In this document: positions 28,401 through 37,157 of the stretch, piece by piece | Position numbering within the stretch: position 1 is the stretch's first letter | Layout of the letters: every line of letters begins with the position of its first letter | DNA from: a bacterium HR21 | GTDB taxonomy: Bacteria > Bacteroidota > Ignavibacteria > Kapaibacteriales > HRBIN21 | Assembly (NCBI GenBank): GCA_002898295.1 | Contig: BEHX01000003.1 | Location: 44,754 to 108,753 of the forward strand | Length of the DNA stretch: 64,000 nucleotides | Direction: 5' to 3' | Notes under the pieces: model-generated | What the model was told of the DNA's origin: nothing | The model's database searches: none | The model's input: the letters and a program-made list of their open reading frames with translations, nothing else | Translations under genes and position numbers: made by a program

Positions 28401-29285
28401 ATGTGGCACTTGCTTATCCTCTGCCTTGCTGCTCCCCTCCTCTCGGCCCAGCCTTCACTCCAGCAGGGCGAGACCTACCTGCTGCGTCTGCTCAACGGCG
28501 ATGTTCTCGAAGGACAATACCTCGGGGAAACCCGTCTGGGGGATACTCTCCCAGCATGGCGCTTCCGCACGGCTATCGGCACCGCCACGATTATGCCCCG
28601 GGAGATAGCCGAAATCACGCCGCGGACAACCGCTTACCGTCATCGCCATCGCATCTTCTTGCAGCCAACAGCGGAGCCAATAGCAACCCATGCCTTCGTC
28701 GGACTTGCCGGACTCTTCGCCCTCTACGGCGGGTTTGGAATCCAGGACTGGCTCTCGATCGTCGGGGCATATACGCTTCTGCCAGCAGTGCCCGCCGCAG
28801 AGCAAATCTGGGCGCTGAACACGAAGTTCACCCTCCTGAGCACCCCGAATGTCCTTATGCCGGGCTGGGTAAGCCTTGCCGCCGGAGGGCAGGTGAGCGC
28901 CCTCAACCGCAGCAACCAGCTCCTGCACCTCTACCTTGCCGCAACTTTCGTCGGGCACCGGTCACAGCTCAACGCCCTCGTCTTTGCCAAAGCCGCTGGA
29001 GCCGACCTGATGACCGTCCGCGCAGGCTCCTGGGGCTCGGTGACCTTTGGCTATGAGACAGGGTCTGTGGGTATCGGCGTAGGGCTCGACGTCCGGCTCC
29101 CTGCACGGCACGATCTGCACCTGCTGGCAGAGCTCTGGAACAGTGACATCCGGAGCCCTTCGCGTTCGGGACTCTTTGCCGGTGTCCGGCTCGCAAACAC
29201 TGCGCTAGCGCTGGATTTCGGACTCTTTTGGTTTGGCTCCCCTCTCGCGATTCCCGCTGCAAACGCTGTCTGGACGCCTTTCTGA
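28401..29285 (+). CDS. Predicted outer-membrane protein with N-terminal small beta domain
   Basis: A 294-residue protein with a signal peptide (MWHLLILCLAAPLLSAQ). An SH3-like beta segment (about 20-70, 'LRLLNGDVLEGQYLGETRLGDTL') is followed by a Gly-rich region with alternating strands that resembles a barrel. The start is the ATG at 28401, with AGGAGA upstream and placed after the terminator; upstream in-frame codons lie within the previous transcription unit and the terminator hairpin. No specific family is recognised. It is convergent with sppA (13-base gap). It must have its own promoter or depend on readthrough; no TAnnTTTG is visible. Confidence 0.7.
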   Translation: MWHLLILCLAAPLLSAQPSLQQGETYLLRLLNGDVLEGQYLGETRLGDTLPAWRFRTAIGTATIMPREIAEITPRTTAYRHRHRIFLQPTAEPIATHAFVGLAGLFALYGGFGIQDWLSIVGAYTLLPAVPAAEQIWALNTKFTLLSTPNVLMPGWVSLAAGGQVSALNRSNQLLHLYLAATFVGHRSQLNALVFAKAAGADLMTVRAGSWGSVTFGYETGSVGIGVGLDVRLPARHDLHLLAELWNSDIRSPSRSGLFAGVRLANTALALDFGLFWFGSPLAIPAANAVWTPF

Positions 29286-29298
29286 AGCCCGGACGGCA

Positions 29299-31194
29299 CT
29301 ACCAGCTCAGCGCCATCCACCACCACGGGAGTGCAAGCAGTACCGGTTCCTTCTGGCTCAGCTGCCAGAGCTGCAGCAAATACCGGGCAAGCGGTCGAGA
29401 CGCCTCTGGCAGCAGCCCGGACAGAGCAGCCGCGGCGGTCTGGAGGTGCCCAGATTCCCCCGCGTCATCACTCTCGAAGAGGTCCTCCAGCACGACTTCC
29501 CAGAGGGATTTCCGGCGCGGAAATTCCCGTACGGCAACGGGGCGCTCTGGAGGAATCCCCAGGCGTCGCTTCGCTAATTCGAGGGCGGTGGAAAACCCCC
29601 CGAGCGTATCCACCAGCCCGCGCTGGAATGCTTCCGTACCACTCCAGACCCGCCCGCGAGCATACTGCCGCAGCTGCTCCAGGCTCATGTGCCGCCGCGC
29701 AGCAACCTTCCGGAGGAAGAGCTGATAGACCTCCGCACCCCATTCATGGAAACGCCGTTTTTCCCGCTCGCCATAAGGCAGAAACGGATCGCCGAAGAGC
29801 GCTTCAGGATTCGCCTCCACTGTATCCACATCAACCCCGAGCTTGCGCAGCGTACCTGCAAAGTTGGGCAGCGCTAGGATAACCCCGATGGAGCCCGTCA
29901 GCGTTGCCGGATGCGCGACAATGGTGTCGCACCCCATCGCGATGTAATACCCTCCCGAAGCAGCCACCGCACTCATTGAGGCATAGACCGGCTTACGGCG
30001 GGCAATCCGCCGCAGCTCCGTCCAGATGGCATCTGAGGCAAGGACTGACCCTCCCGGGCTGTCAATGCGAACGATAATGGCACCGACATCCTCATCGCGC
30101 TCTGCTTGCCGGAGCGCCTCGATGAAGGCATCGGAGGCTACCAGCGGCTCACCCCATGGGCTCTGCTGTGTCCGCCCAGGGACAATGCCTCCGACGGCGT
30201 AGACAACCCCTATTGCCGGGCGCGACGCTGCTGTTCGCTCCCACCGCTTCACCGCTGAGGAGCGTACATAGCGTGCAAGTGGGATGAGCCGCTTGGAGAT
30301 CTCCAGCGTGTCCTTCATCCCAAGCCGATGGGCAATGAGGTTCAGTACCTCAGTCTCGTGCGCCACGCTGTCAATGAGTCCCCACGCCTTGAGTGAATCC
30401 GGCGACTGTAAGCCGTGGGCGAAGACAAACCGGAGCTGCTCCTCACCGATGCCCCGCCGCTGCTTGACCCAGGCAACAAAGTGCTGATAGCGCTGCCGGA
30501 GCAATGCCTGGAGATTTTCCCGTGCCGCCGGGCTGAAGGAACGCCGCACGACCGGTTCCCCAGCCGACTTGTACTCTTCGAACTGCTCCACGTGGTACTC
30601 AACGCCCAGCTTCCGGAGAAGCTCCGGGACAAACAGCCCAACGGTCCGGAAACCGCTCAGGTTCAGGACTGCCCCCTGCGGCATGAAGATGGAATCTGCT
30701 GCCAGCGCCAGCTCGTAGTCGCCCTCTGTCCCGGCATCTACGTAGGCATAGACGAACTTGCCGCGGGCACGGAAGGCTGCAATTGCTTCCCGCAGCTCTT
30801 CCCGACGTGCCCAGCCCAGAGAACTCGACGTCAGGCGCAGATAGAGCCCCCGAATTGCTTCGTCCTCCTGGGCAACGCGGAGTGCCGTGAGCACCTGTCG
30901 GAAACTCACCGGTGGGGTCTCGAAAAGCTCCCGCCAGCTCGAAGGCTGCCACTCCGGAAGCGACCCCAGCTCCAAGAGGAGCACAGAGGATTTCTCTGCT
31001 GGCTTCGGTCCCTCGAACGTGATCCCCAGGAAGGGGAATCCACTCGGCAGAAGCCACGAGAGTATCCCGTACACCACCGCAAGCGCTACCACTACGAGAG
31101 GAGGCACCCACCACGGTGTCTTGCGCTTTGGAGGCTGTTGCGGTCGAGTCGGGAAGCCCGGGGTATCCTGCCCTGTCGGGAAATCCGCTGCCAT
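29299..31194 (-). CDS. sppA: Signal peptide peptidase SppA, long (67K) form
   Basis: A 631-residue inner-membrane Ser/Lys protease that degrades cleaved signal peptides. The N-terminal membrane anchor spans about residues 28-50. There are two tandem S49 domains. The first carries the catalytic Lys in 'EEYKSAGEP' (about 210), and the second the nucleophile Ser in 'SAVAASGGYYIAMG'. Both catalytic residues are therefore present, as in the E. coli-type tandem form. A -7 element lies at 31226-31233. The C-terminal tail (last about 90 residues) is longer than usual and ends in a Trp/Leu-rich hydrophobic stretch. Confidence 0.94.
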   Translation of the reverse strand: MAADFPTGQDTPGFPTRPQQPPKRKTPWWVPPLVVVALAVVYGILSWLLPSGFPFLGITFEGPKPAEKSSVLLLELGSLPEWQPSSWRELFETPPVSFRQVLTALRVAQEDEAIRGLYLRLTSSSLGWARREELREAIAAFRARGKFVYAYVDAGTEGDYELALAADSIFMPQGAVLNLSGFRTVGLFVPELLRKLGVEYHVEQFEEYKSAGEPVVRRSFSPAARENLQALLRQRYQHFVAWVKQRRGIGEEQLRFVFAHGLQSPDSLKAWGLIDSVAHETEVLNLIAHRLGMKDTLEISKRLIPLARYVRSSAVKRWERTAASRPAIGVVYAVGGIVPGRTQQSPWGEPLVASDAFIEALRQAERDEDVGAIIVRIDSPGGSVLASDAIWTELRRIARRKPVYASMSAVAASGGYYIAMGCDTIVAHPATLTGSIGVILALPNFAGTLRKLGVDVDTVEANPEALFGDPFLPYGEREKRRFHEWGAEVYQLFLRKVAARRHMSLEQLRQYARGRVWSGTEAFQRGLVDTLGGFSTALELAKRRLGIPPERPVAVREFPRRKSLWEVVLEDLFESDDAGESGHLQTAAAALSGLLPEASRPLARYLLQLWQLSQKEPVLLALPWWWMALSW

Positions 31195-31225
31195 CCGATA
31201 TGGACCTCTCGTACGACAACCGCCA

Positions 31226-31233
31226 CAAAAATA
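31226..31233 (-). promoter_or_regulatory. Bacteroidota-type -7 element for sppA
   Basis: On the minus strand it reads TATTTTTG (TAnnTTTG), 31 bases upstream of the sppA start at 31194. Confidence 0.5.
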
Positions 31234-31279
31234 GCCACTCCAGGCTCGACGTCATGGCGTTCGCCCTGATGCTCTCCGA

Positions 31280-32530
31280 ATGATGGAAGTTCTCCCGCCG
31301 GTCCGCTTAGAAGACTTCGACTACGAGCTCCCACCGGAGCGGATTGCCCAGCATCCGCTGCCCGAACGTGATCGCTGTCGGCTGCTGGTTGCAGACCACC
31401 GTCGGCGGCAGCTGGCGCACCACATCTTCGCGGAGCTTCCCCAGCTGGTGCCAGCGCCTTCACTCCTGGTGCGGAATATCACGCGGGTTGTTCACGCCCG
31501 GCTCTTCCTCCGCAAGCCAACCGGTGGACTGGTCGAGCTCCTGCTGCTAGCTCCGACGAGCGGCTCCGCCGATGCAGCTTTCGGAGCGACTCCACCGGTA
31601 GAGTGGGAATGCCTGCTGCGAGGACGCCGTCTCCGCCCCGGGACAGTCCTCAGCGTGGAAGCTGACGGACTGCGTCTGCATGCAGTGCTCCACGAGGTTT
31701 CCCACGGCATTGCGCGCCTGCGCTTCGAGTGGGACCCACCGGACATGACCCTGGCAGAGCTCCTCGAACACCTCGGTCATGTCCCGCTGCCGCCCTATGT
31801 ACGCCGGAGCGACCAACCGGCAGACCGCCAGCACTACCAGACCGTCTACGCTCGCATTCCGGGCTCAGTGGCAGCCCCGACGGCAGGACTGCACTTTACT
31901 GAACGCCTCCTCCGGGAGCTCGAGCACGCTGGGATTGGCTTCGCCGATGTATGCCTCCACATCGGGCTGGATACCTTCAAGCCGGTCCGAGCAGCCGATG
32001 CCCGCTTCCACCGCATGCACAGTGAGGCGCTGATGGTTCCTCGGGAAACGCTCGAGATACTGCTGCACTTCCTGCGCTCCCCCGAGCGGCGGTGGCTGGT
32101 TGCCATCGGGACTACCTCCGTTCGCACGCTCGAAAGCCTCTACTGGCACGGCGTTCGTTTGCTACGCCGGGAGCCCTCTGTGTGGGATTCCCCACACCTC
32201 CAGGTGGGACAGTGGGATGCCTATCGGCTCCAGACAACCGCTCTCCCTCCGGCAGCTGAGGCTCTGGAAGCCATCGGAGAGTGGCTCGGACACCATCGCC
32301 TCGGTCGGATCGAGGGGACCACCGAGCTGATGATTCTGCCCGGCTACCAATACCAGCTCTGCGATGCGCTTATCACGAACTTCCACCAACCGCGGAGTAC
32401 CCTGCTGCTGCTCATTGCGGCGTTGATTGGTGATTTCTGGCGCGAAGTCTACGCGGAAGCGTTGGCTCAAGGGTACCGTTTCCTGAGCTACGGCGATGCC
32501 TCTCTGCTCATCAGTGAGCGTGCCCGTTGA
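31280..32530 (+). CDS. queA: S-adenosylmethionine:tRNA ribosyltransferase-isomerase
   Basis: A 416-residue enzyme of queuosine synthesis that transfers and isomerises ribose from SAM onto 7-aminomethyl-7-deazaguanine in tRNA, giving epoxyqueuosine. The family opening 'FDYELPPERIAQHPLPERD' is present, as are 'KPTGGLVELLLL', the signature 'SVAAPTAGLHFT' and 'NFHQPRSTLLLLIAAL' near the C-terminus. ATG at 31280 or 31283. It is longer than the usual ~345 residues through insertions between strands. No other que gene is in the window. Confidence 0.95.
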   Translation: MMEVLPPVRLEDFDYELPPERIAQHPLPERDRCRLLVADHRRRQLAHHIFAELPQLVPAPSLLVRNITRVVHARLFLRKPTGGLVELLLLAPTSGSADAAFGATPPVEWECLLRGRRLRPGTVLSVEADGLRLHAVLHEVSHGIARLRFEWDPPDMTLAELLEHLGHVPLPPYVRRSDQPADRQHYQTVYARIPGSVAAPTAGLHFTERLLRELEHAGIGFADVCLHIGLDTFKPVRAADARFHRMHSEALMVPRETLEILLHFLRSPERRWLVAIGTTSVRTLESLYWHGVRLLRREPSVWDSPHLQVGQWDAYRLQTTALPPAAEALEAIGEWLGHHRLGRIEGTTELMILPGYQYQLCDALITNFHQPRSTLLLLIAALIGDFWREVYAEALAQGYRFLSYGDASLLISERAR

Positions 32531-32536
32531 AGGCAC

Positions 32537-32929
32537 TCAGAGACGTCTGCTCTCGTGTCCAACCTCGGCCACCACAACCGCCACAGCATGGGTTGCCGTA
32601 TGAGAGAGCGACAGATGGAAGCTATAGCCGGCATAGCGCTGCGCCAGCTCCCCGAAGAGCTGCAGCTCCGGCTTGCCCGAGGCACCATTGACCACGCCGA
32701 TATCGCGCCACCGACAGGGATGGCGCATTCCTGTCCCGATTGCCTTGCTGAAGGCTTCCTTAGCTGCAAACCGGGCAGCGTAGTGGAGCCACCGTTGCGG
32801 ACCGAACCGTTCACAGTAGGCGCGCTCGGTCTCGGTGAAAATCCGCCGCAGAAAGCGTTCTCCATACCGCTCCACGGCAGCCTCAATGCGGCGGATTTCG
32901 ACGATGTCCACCCCAACACCGGTAATCAT
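32537..32929 (-). CDS. acpS: Holo-[acyl-carrier-protein] synthase
   Basis: A 130-residue phosphopantetheinyl transferase that activates acyl carrier protein for fatty-acid synthesis. Metal-binding Asp8 lies in GVGVDIVEIRRI and Glu58 in FAAKEAFSKA; 'LSLSHT' follows. The ATG at 32929 gives an ATGA overlap with the sirtuin stop, the pattern used throughout this cluster; an upstream start at 32953 is less likely. It is convergent with queA (6-base gap). Confidence 0.95.
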   Translation of the reverse strand: MITGVGVDIVEIRRIEAAVERYGERFLRRIFTETERAYCERFGPQRWLHYAARFAAKEAFSKAIGTGMRHPCRWRDIGVVNGASGKPELQLFGELAQRYAGYSFHLSLSHTATHAVAVVVAEVGHESRRL

Positions 32930-33690
32930 TGCCCGCTGGGAGCTGGACGACACTGCCGGAGACGACGCAGCAACTCGGGCAACACCGTAGCAGCCGAGCC
33001 CCGCAGATGGATATCGGCTGCGGTGCTGAGCTCGGTCCAGTTCGGGTTGATTTCCACTACCGCCGCGCCGTGGAGTCTTGCCCGCCAGACCAATCCCGCT
33101 GCGGGGTAAACCTCCCCCGATGTCCCGATGGAGAGCAGCACGTCGCAGCGCTCGACCGCCTGCTCTGCCTGTGCGAACACTTCTTCAGGCAGGAGCTCTC
33201 CGAACCAGACCACGGACGGTCGGACCCGCCCACCACAGGCTGGGCAGACCGGTGCCACCGCCTCCGGTACAGGCTCCTCCTGGTACGGACGCCCGCAGCG
33301 ATGGCAGTGGTTACGCAGAATCGTCCCGTGGAGCTCTAACACTGTCCGGCTCCCAGCACGCTGGTGGAGGCGGTCAATGTTCTGCGTGACGATGGTGAAC
33401 TCCTCAAACAAGGGCTCCATCGCCGCTAACGCGTAGTGCCCAGCATTGGGCTGGGCAGCTTCAATCACACGGCGGCGCTGCTGGTACCAGGTCCAGACCC
33501 GATCTGGATTGCGCTCGAATGCCTCCGGTGTGGCAAGCTCCTCCGGACGGAACTGCTCCCACAGCCCACCCGGATCACGGAAGGTCGGAATCCCGCTTTC
33601 GGCGGACATTCCCGCACCGGTGAAGGCAACAACCCGCCGCGCACGGCACAGCAGCTTCACTGCTTGCTCGAAGGCATCCTCTCGGCTCAT
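32926..33690 (-). CDS. cobB: NAD-dependent protein deacylase (sirtuin), predicted desuccinylase class
   Basis: A 254-residue SIR2 enzyme removing acyl groups from lysine with NAD. NAD motifs are GAGMSAESGIPTFRD (about 25-39) and TQNIDRLH (102-109). The catalytic His is 121 (ELHG). The zinc ligands are Cys129, Cys132, Cys149 and Cys152. Tyr69 and Arg72 (WYQQRR) match the Y-x2-R pair that defines class III (SIRT5/CobB-type) desuccinylases or demalonylases. The ATG at 33690 makes an ATGA overlap with the ubiquitin-fold gene; a start at 33705 is possible. Confidence 0.94.
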   Translation of the reverse strand: MSREDAFEQAVKLLCRARRVVAFTGAGMSAESGIPTFRDPGGLWEQFRPEELATPEAFERNPDRVWTWYQQRRRVIEAAQPNAGHYALAAMEPLFEEFTIVTQNIDRLHQRAGSRTVLELHGTILRNHCHRCGRPYQEEPVPEAVAPVCPACGGRVRPSVVWFGELLPEEVFAQAEQAVERCDVLLSIGTSGEVYPAAGLVWRARLHGAAVVEINPNWTELSTAADIHLRGSAATVLPELLRRLRQCRPAPSGQ

Positions 33691-33956
33691 CCCCACCGCC
33701 GACATTCGCCACCGGGTGCAACCAAGACAAGGTCTCCAGGACGCGTTCCCCGTTGGGCAAGGGTGTCCGTGCGCAGGTACTCGAAGTCCTGCGTCAAATT
33801 GTACACTCCGACCACCTCCGGGTCCAGCGGGAGATTCAGCTGCTGGAGAAGCTCCCCGAGGAGCTGTTCCAAAGGGATCTGCGCCGGCAGAGCAAGCCGG
33901 ACAATCTGCCCGGAAAATCCCCGGCAGAGGAAGACCTCGATTACGGGCTCTGCCAT
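33687..33956 (-). CDS. Small ubiquitin-fold protein (EsaB/YukD-like)
   Basis: An 89-residue protein whose pattern fits a beta-grasp ubiquitin-like fold: 'VIEVFLCRGFSGQIVRLALP' as the first hairpin, an amphipathic helix 'LEQLLGELLQQL', and 'LAQRGTRPGDLVLVAPGG' as the final strand. The 'D.L...G...GD.L.L..' ending is typical of YukD/EsaB-type proteins. It ends GG-ECRRWG, so a Gly-Gly pair precedes a six-residue tail. Whether that has any conjugation meaning is unknown, and no E1 or E2 homologue is visible here. It overlaps both neighbours (16 bases upstream, 4 downstream), implying tight coupling with the sirtuin. Confidence 0.6.
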   Translation of the reverse strand: MAEPVIEVFLCRGFSGQIVRLALPAQIPLEQLLGELLQQLNLPLDPEVVGVYNLTQDFEYLRTDTLAQRGTRPGDLVLVAPGGECRRWG

Positions 33957-34927
33957 AGAAGCTGCCCTGTCAATTGCCGCACAGTTCGCCGCAATACCTG
34001 CGAGGAATCCTCTGCGATGCTCGCTTCCCTTGCGTCAACAAGCTCCGGCACCACTGTGCCCCCACTCCATCGCAGCCGGTACAGCTCCAAGCGCAGCCGC
34101 GCACCCTCAGGAACCCGACGGAGCCAGCCTGCAAGGAAGTATTGCACCTCCATCTGCGCCAGCAGAGCAAGCTCCTGCGGCGTCGGCGGGTTGTAGTTCT
34201 CCGGCTCGAAGAAGCCTGCCCGGGCGTAGATGGAGTCGCGTGTGTCAATGTCGCAGACCACATAGCACGGGTGATGCCGAGCTGTGTCAATGGCTTCCAA
34301 CACCGCTTCGTACGAGGTCACCACCTTGCGCGCGAAGAGCTGCCACGGAGGAAGCTCGGGTGCCTCTTCGTACGCGATGCTGCCGACCGCCATGAGAGCT
34401 GCCGGGACAATCCGGAGTGGCGGCTCCTGCCCGAGATAGAGTCCGGAGTCCCCAAGGGCAACGGCAAGCGCTCGCTGTGTCGCCTCCAAAAGCGCCGGGT
34501 CGTAGAGCAGATCTCGCGTATCGTGCCGAGCGTAGCGGACAAGAGCATAGCCAACTCCACGGGACTCACGGGTAAATTCCGGCGCCCATCGGAAGGCAAG
34601 CTCGACGCGGAGCAGGTGGACGAAGCATTCCGCCAGGGCAAAACAGACCGCTCCACAGCCGAGCTGCCGGGCAACAGCCTGTGCCGTTGGGGTGTCACCC
34701 CGCTGTTGGAGCACCACAACAACGGAATCCCGCACAAGGACGGGCACTACATGGTAGCGCCCCGTGACTTCCAGCGCCAGCGTGAGCGCAGCCTCCAACT
34801 TCACCGCACGCAGCTGGCTCAGTCCACGCCCCAGACGCGCTTCTGCAATGAGCACGCAGCTGCTCTGTCCTGCATACGCCCACCAGACAGCAAGGGCAAG
34901 CGCTCCAGCGTAGACCCAGTGCTGCAT
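33941..34927 (-). CDS. Exported protein of unknown function
   Basis: A 328-residue protein. From the ATG at 34927 it begins with a signal peptide (MQHWVYAGALALAVWWAYAG); reading further upstream only adds a basic stretch without a signal. The body alternates strands and helices, with 'GCGAVCFALAECFVHLLRVELAF' and 'MEVQYFLAGWLRRVPEGARLRLELYRLRW'. These vaguely resemble the nucleotide-free TolB-N/CsgG-type folds that probe 'can this level be reached' in outer-membrane systems. That is only a resemblance. It carries Cys pairs (GCGAVC, CYVVC) that may form periplasmic disulfides. It is the first gene of the run ending in acpS and is divergent from pdxA. Confidence 0.6.
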   Translation of the reverse strand: MQHWVYAGALALAVWWAYAGQSSCVLIAEARLGRGLSQLRAVKLEAALTLALEVTGRYHVVPVLVRDSVVVVLQQRGDTPTAQAVARQLGCGAVCFALAECFVHLLRVELAFRWAPEFTRESRGVGYALVRYARHDTRDLLYDPALLEATQRALAVALGDSGLYLGQEPPLRIVPAALMAVGSIAYEEAPELPPWQLFARKVVTSYEAVLEAIDTARHHPCYVVCDIDTRDSIYARAGFFEPENYNPPTPQELALLAQMEVQYFLAGWLRRVPEGARLRLELYRLRWSGGTVVPELVDAREASIAEDSSQVLRRTVRQLTGQLLWQSP

Positions 34928-35042
34928 CCTCTTCCGGTGTAATTCAGCCGTGCCGAGCCGCACAGACGCCCACCGCCGGAGCACCATTGTACACGCCACT
35001 GCCCTCTCTGAGCGTCTATCCCGCCGCAGCACTCGGATGAGA

Positions 35043-36050
35043 ATGCGCATCCTCTGCACCATTGGCGATTGTAACGGCATCGGGCTGGAAGTCTGGGCAA
35101 AAGCGCTCCTCGCACTGGAGGGGCACCGGGCGCTGCGCGGTGTCAGGCTCTCGCTGATTGCCCACCCACGGACGGTCGCGGAGTACTTCCGTGCACTCGC
35201 CTTCCCCGTGCGGGTCGAACAGACAGCGGTGGAGGTGGGGAGCTTCCGCGTTGAGTTGCTCCCGTGCCCGACCTATGCCCCAATTCGCTGGGGTACTCCT
35301 GACCCGACAGCTGCACGTCAGGCATGGGAAGCCCTCGACAGCGCCCGCCAGCTCCTGTACCAGCGTGCTGCCGATGCCGTTGTGACCCTTCCCATCACGA
35401 AACATACCCTCCGCCAGCTCGGCTGGCGCTTCCCTGGGCAGACCGAATTCTTCGCTGACCCGGTCGAGCATTCCCCGATGATGCTCTTCGTTGCAGGTAC
35501 TCTGCGCATTGCCCTAGCCACAACCCACCTGCCCCTGTGCCAGGTCCCGGATGCGCTGACCCCCGAGGTCTTGCGCCGCACAGTGGTGGATCTTTCCCGA
35601 AGCTTGCAGCACGACTTCCGCATTGCCACCCCTCGGATCGCCGTCCTGGGTATCAACCCCCACGCAGGGGAAGCTGGAACCCTTGGAACCGAGGAGCTGC
35701 AGCTCCATCCGGTCCTGGAGCAGCTACGGGCAGAAGGCTACTGCGCTGAGGGTCCCTTTGCCGCCGATGCGTTCTTCGCACGGCGCCGATGGCGGCAGTA
35801 CGATGCCGTGCTAGCAGCATACCACGACCAGGGGCTCATCCCCTTCAAGCTCCTGGCACCAACCCGAGGTGTCAACATCACCCTGGGTTTGCCCTTCGTG
35901 CGGACTTCGCCGGCTCACGGCACGGCTTACGATATTGCCGGACACGGGCGTGCCAATCCGGAGAGTATGCGACGCGCCCTCCTGATGGCAATTCGACTCG
36001 CCCGCTACCGCATCTGCCACCAGAGTGTCGTCTATCACAGCCGGGGATAA
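35043..36050 (+). CDS. pdxA: 4-hydroxythreonine-4-phosphate dehydrogenase
   Basis: A 335-residue metal- and NAD-dependent oxidative decarboxylase of pyridoxal-phosphate synthesis. Metal ligands are visible: His in ATTHLPL, NPHAGE and YHDQGL. The Gly loop 'TIGDCNGIGLEV' and 'GRGVNITLGLPF'-like 'TRGVNITLGLPFVRTSPAHGTA' are intact. One deviation: the substrate-binding motif GHTEF reads GQTEF (His to Gln). The ATG at 35043 has GGATGAGA upstream; ATG at 35037 is equally possible. It is followed after 3 bases by mtnA. Confidence 0.93.
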   Translation: MRILCTIGDCNGIGLEVWAKALLALEGHRALRGVRLSLIAHPRTVAEYFRALAFPVRVEQTAVEVGSFRVELLPCPTYAPIRWGTPDPTAARQAWEALDSARQLLYQRAADAVVTLPITKHTLRQLGWRFPGQTEFFADPVEHSPMMLFVAGTLRIALATTHLPLCQVPDALTPEVLRRTVVDLSRSLQHDFRIATPRIAVLGINPHAGEAGTLGTEELQLHPVLEQLRAEGYCAEGPFAADAFFARRRWRQYDAVLAAYHDQGLIPFKLLAPTRGVNITLGLPFVRTSPAHGTAYDIAGHGRANPESMRRALLMAIRLARYRICHQSVVYHSRG

Positions 36051-36053
36051 ACA

Positions 36054-37157
36054 ATGCGGGTCAACGGCAGAGCCTACCGCACTATCTGGCGCACCCCCGA
36101 TGGTGCCATCGCCTTCATTGACCAGCGTTTCCTCCCACACCGATTCCTCATCGAGGAGGTCCGCACCGTCGAAGCCTTGGCTGATGCCATCCGGGAAATG
36201 CACATCCGCGGGGCAATCGCTCTGGGAGCGGCTGCCGCATACGGGATGGAACTCGCCGCCGCCTCCGCCTCCGACGCCGACCTCCCCACAGCGCTCGCCC
36301 GTGCTGCCGAGCTCCTGAAGCAGACGCGCCCTACTGCAGTCAACATCGCCTGGGCGGTGGATTCCATCCTGAAAGCAGTGGCAGGAGCACAGAGTGCCGA
36401 AGAACTCCGCCACCGACTCCGTACGGCTGTGGATGCACTGGTCGAAGGCGAAGTCGAACGGTGCCGTCGCATTGGTGAACACGGCGCAGCCTTGCTGGAA
36501 ACACTGGCACAGCGGAAAGCAACAGCACCGCTGCAGATTCTGACACACTGCAACGCCGGCTGGCTCGGATGTGTAGATTACGGCACCGCTCTCGCCCCGG
36601 TTTACGTTGCCGCTGACCGGGGTATTCCGCTCCATGTCTGGGTCAGCGAGACACGTCCACGCAACCAAGGTGCTGCCCTCACCGCCTGGGAGCTCCAGCA
36701 GCACGGCGTTCCCTATACCGTCGTCGTCGACAGCGCCTGTGGGCATCTCCTGCAGCAGGGCATGGTGGATGTTGCCCTCGTCGGCGCCGACCGCATTACC
36801 CGACGAGGCGATACGGCGAACAAAATCGGCACCTACCCCAAAGCACTCCTCTGCCGTGCCCATGGCGTGCCTTTCTACGTTGCCGCGCCGAGCTCTTCCT
36901 TCGACCCAACGCTGACCAACGGCACGGACATCCCTCTCGAGGAGCGTTCCCCCGAAGAGGTACACACCGCCAGCGGTCTCCATGGCGACCGCTTCGTAAC
37001 GGTGCGCATCACCCCCGATGGTGCCCGAGCGTGGAACCCAAGCTTCGATGTGACGCCCGCAGAGCTGATCACGGGCTTCCTCACGGAGTACGGGCTCTTC
37101 CCCGCTACGGCAGAGGGTGTGGAAGATCTGCTCGCTACTGCCCATGTCTATCCCTGA
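36054..37157 (+). CDS. mtnA: S-methyl-5-thioribose-1-phosphate isomerase
   Basis: A 367-residue isomerase converting 5-methylthioribose 1-phosphate to the ribulose form in methionine salvage; it also accepts 5-deoxyribose 1-phosphate in some bacteria. The catalytic Cys region is 'THCNAGWLGCVDYGTAL' and the Asp is in GADRITRRGDTANKIGTY, both diagnostic of MtnA rather than eIF2B subunits. Substrate Arg/Gly loops 'MHIRGAIALGAAAAYG' are present. It is 3 bases after pdxA, and its end overlaps the aldolase gene by 14 bases, so isomerase and aldolase are coupled. Confidence 0.96.
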   Translation: MRVNGRAYRTIWRTPDGAIAFIDQRFLPHRFLIEEVRTVEALADAIREMHIRGAIALGAAAAYGMELAAASASDADLPTALARAAELLKQTRPTAVNIAWAVDSILKAVAGAQSAEELRHRLRTAVDALVEGEVERCRRIGEHGAALLETLAQRKATAPLQILTHCNAGWLGCVDYGTALAPVYVAADRGIPLHVWVSETRPRNQGAALTAWELQQHGVPYTVVVDSACGHLLQQGMVDVALVGADRITRRGDTANKIGTYPKALLCRAHGVPFYVAAPSSSFDPTLTNGTDIPLEERSPEEVHTASGLHGDRFVTVRITPDGARAWNPSFDVTPAELITGFLTEYGLFPATAEGVEDLLATAHVYP

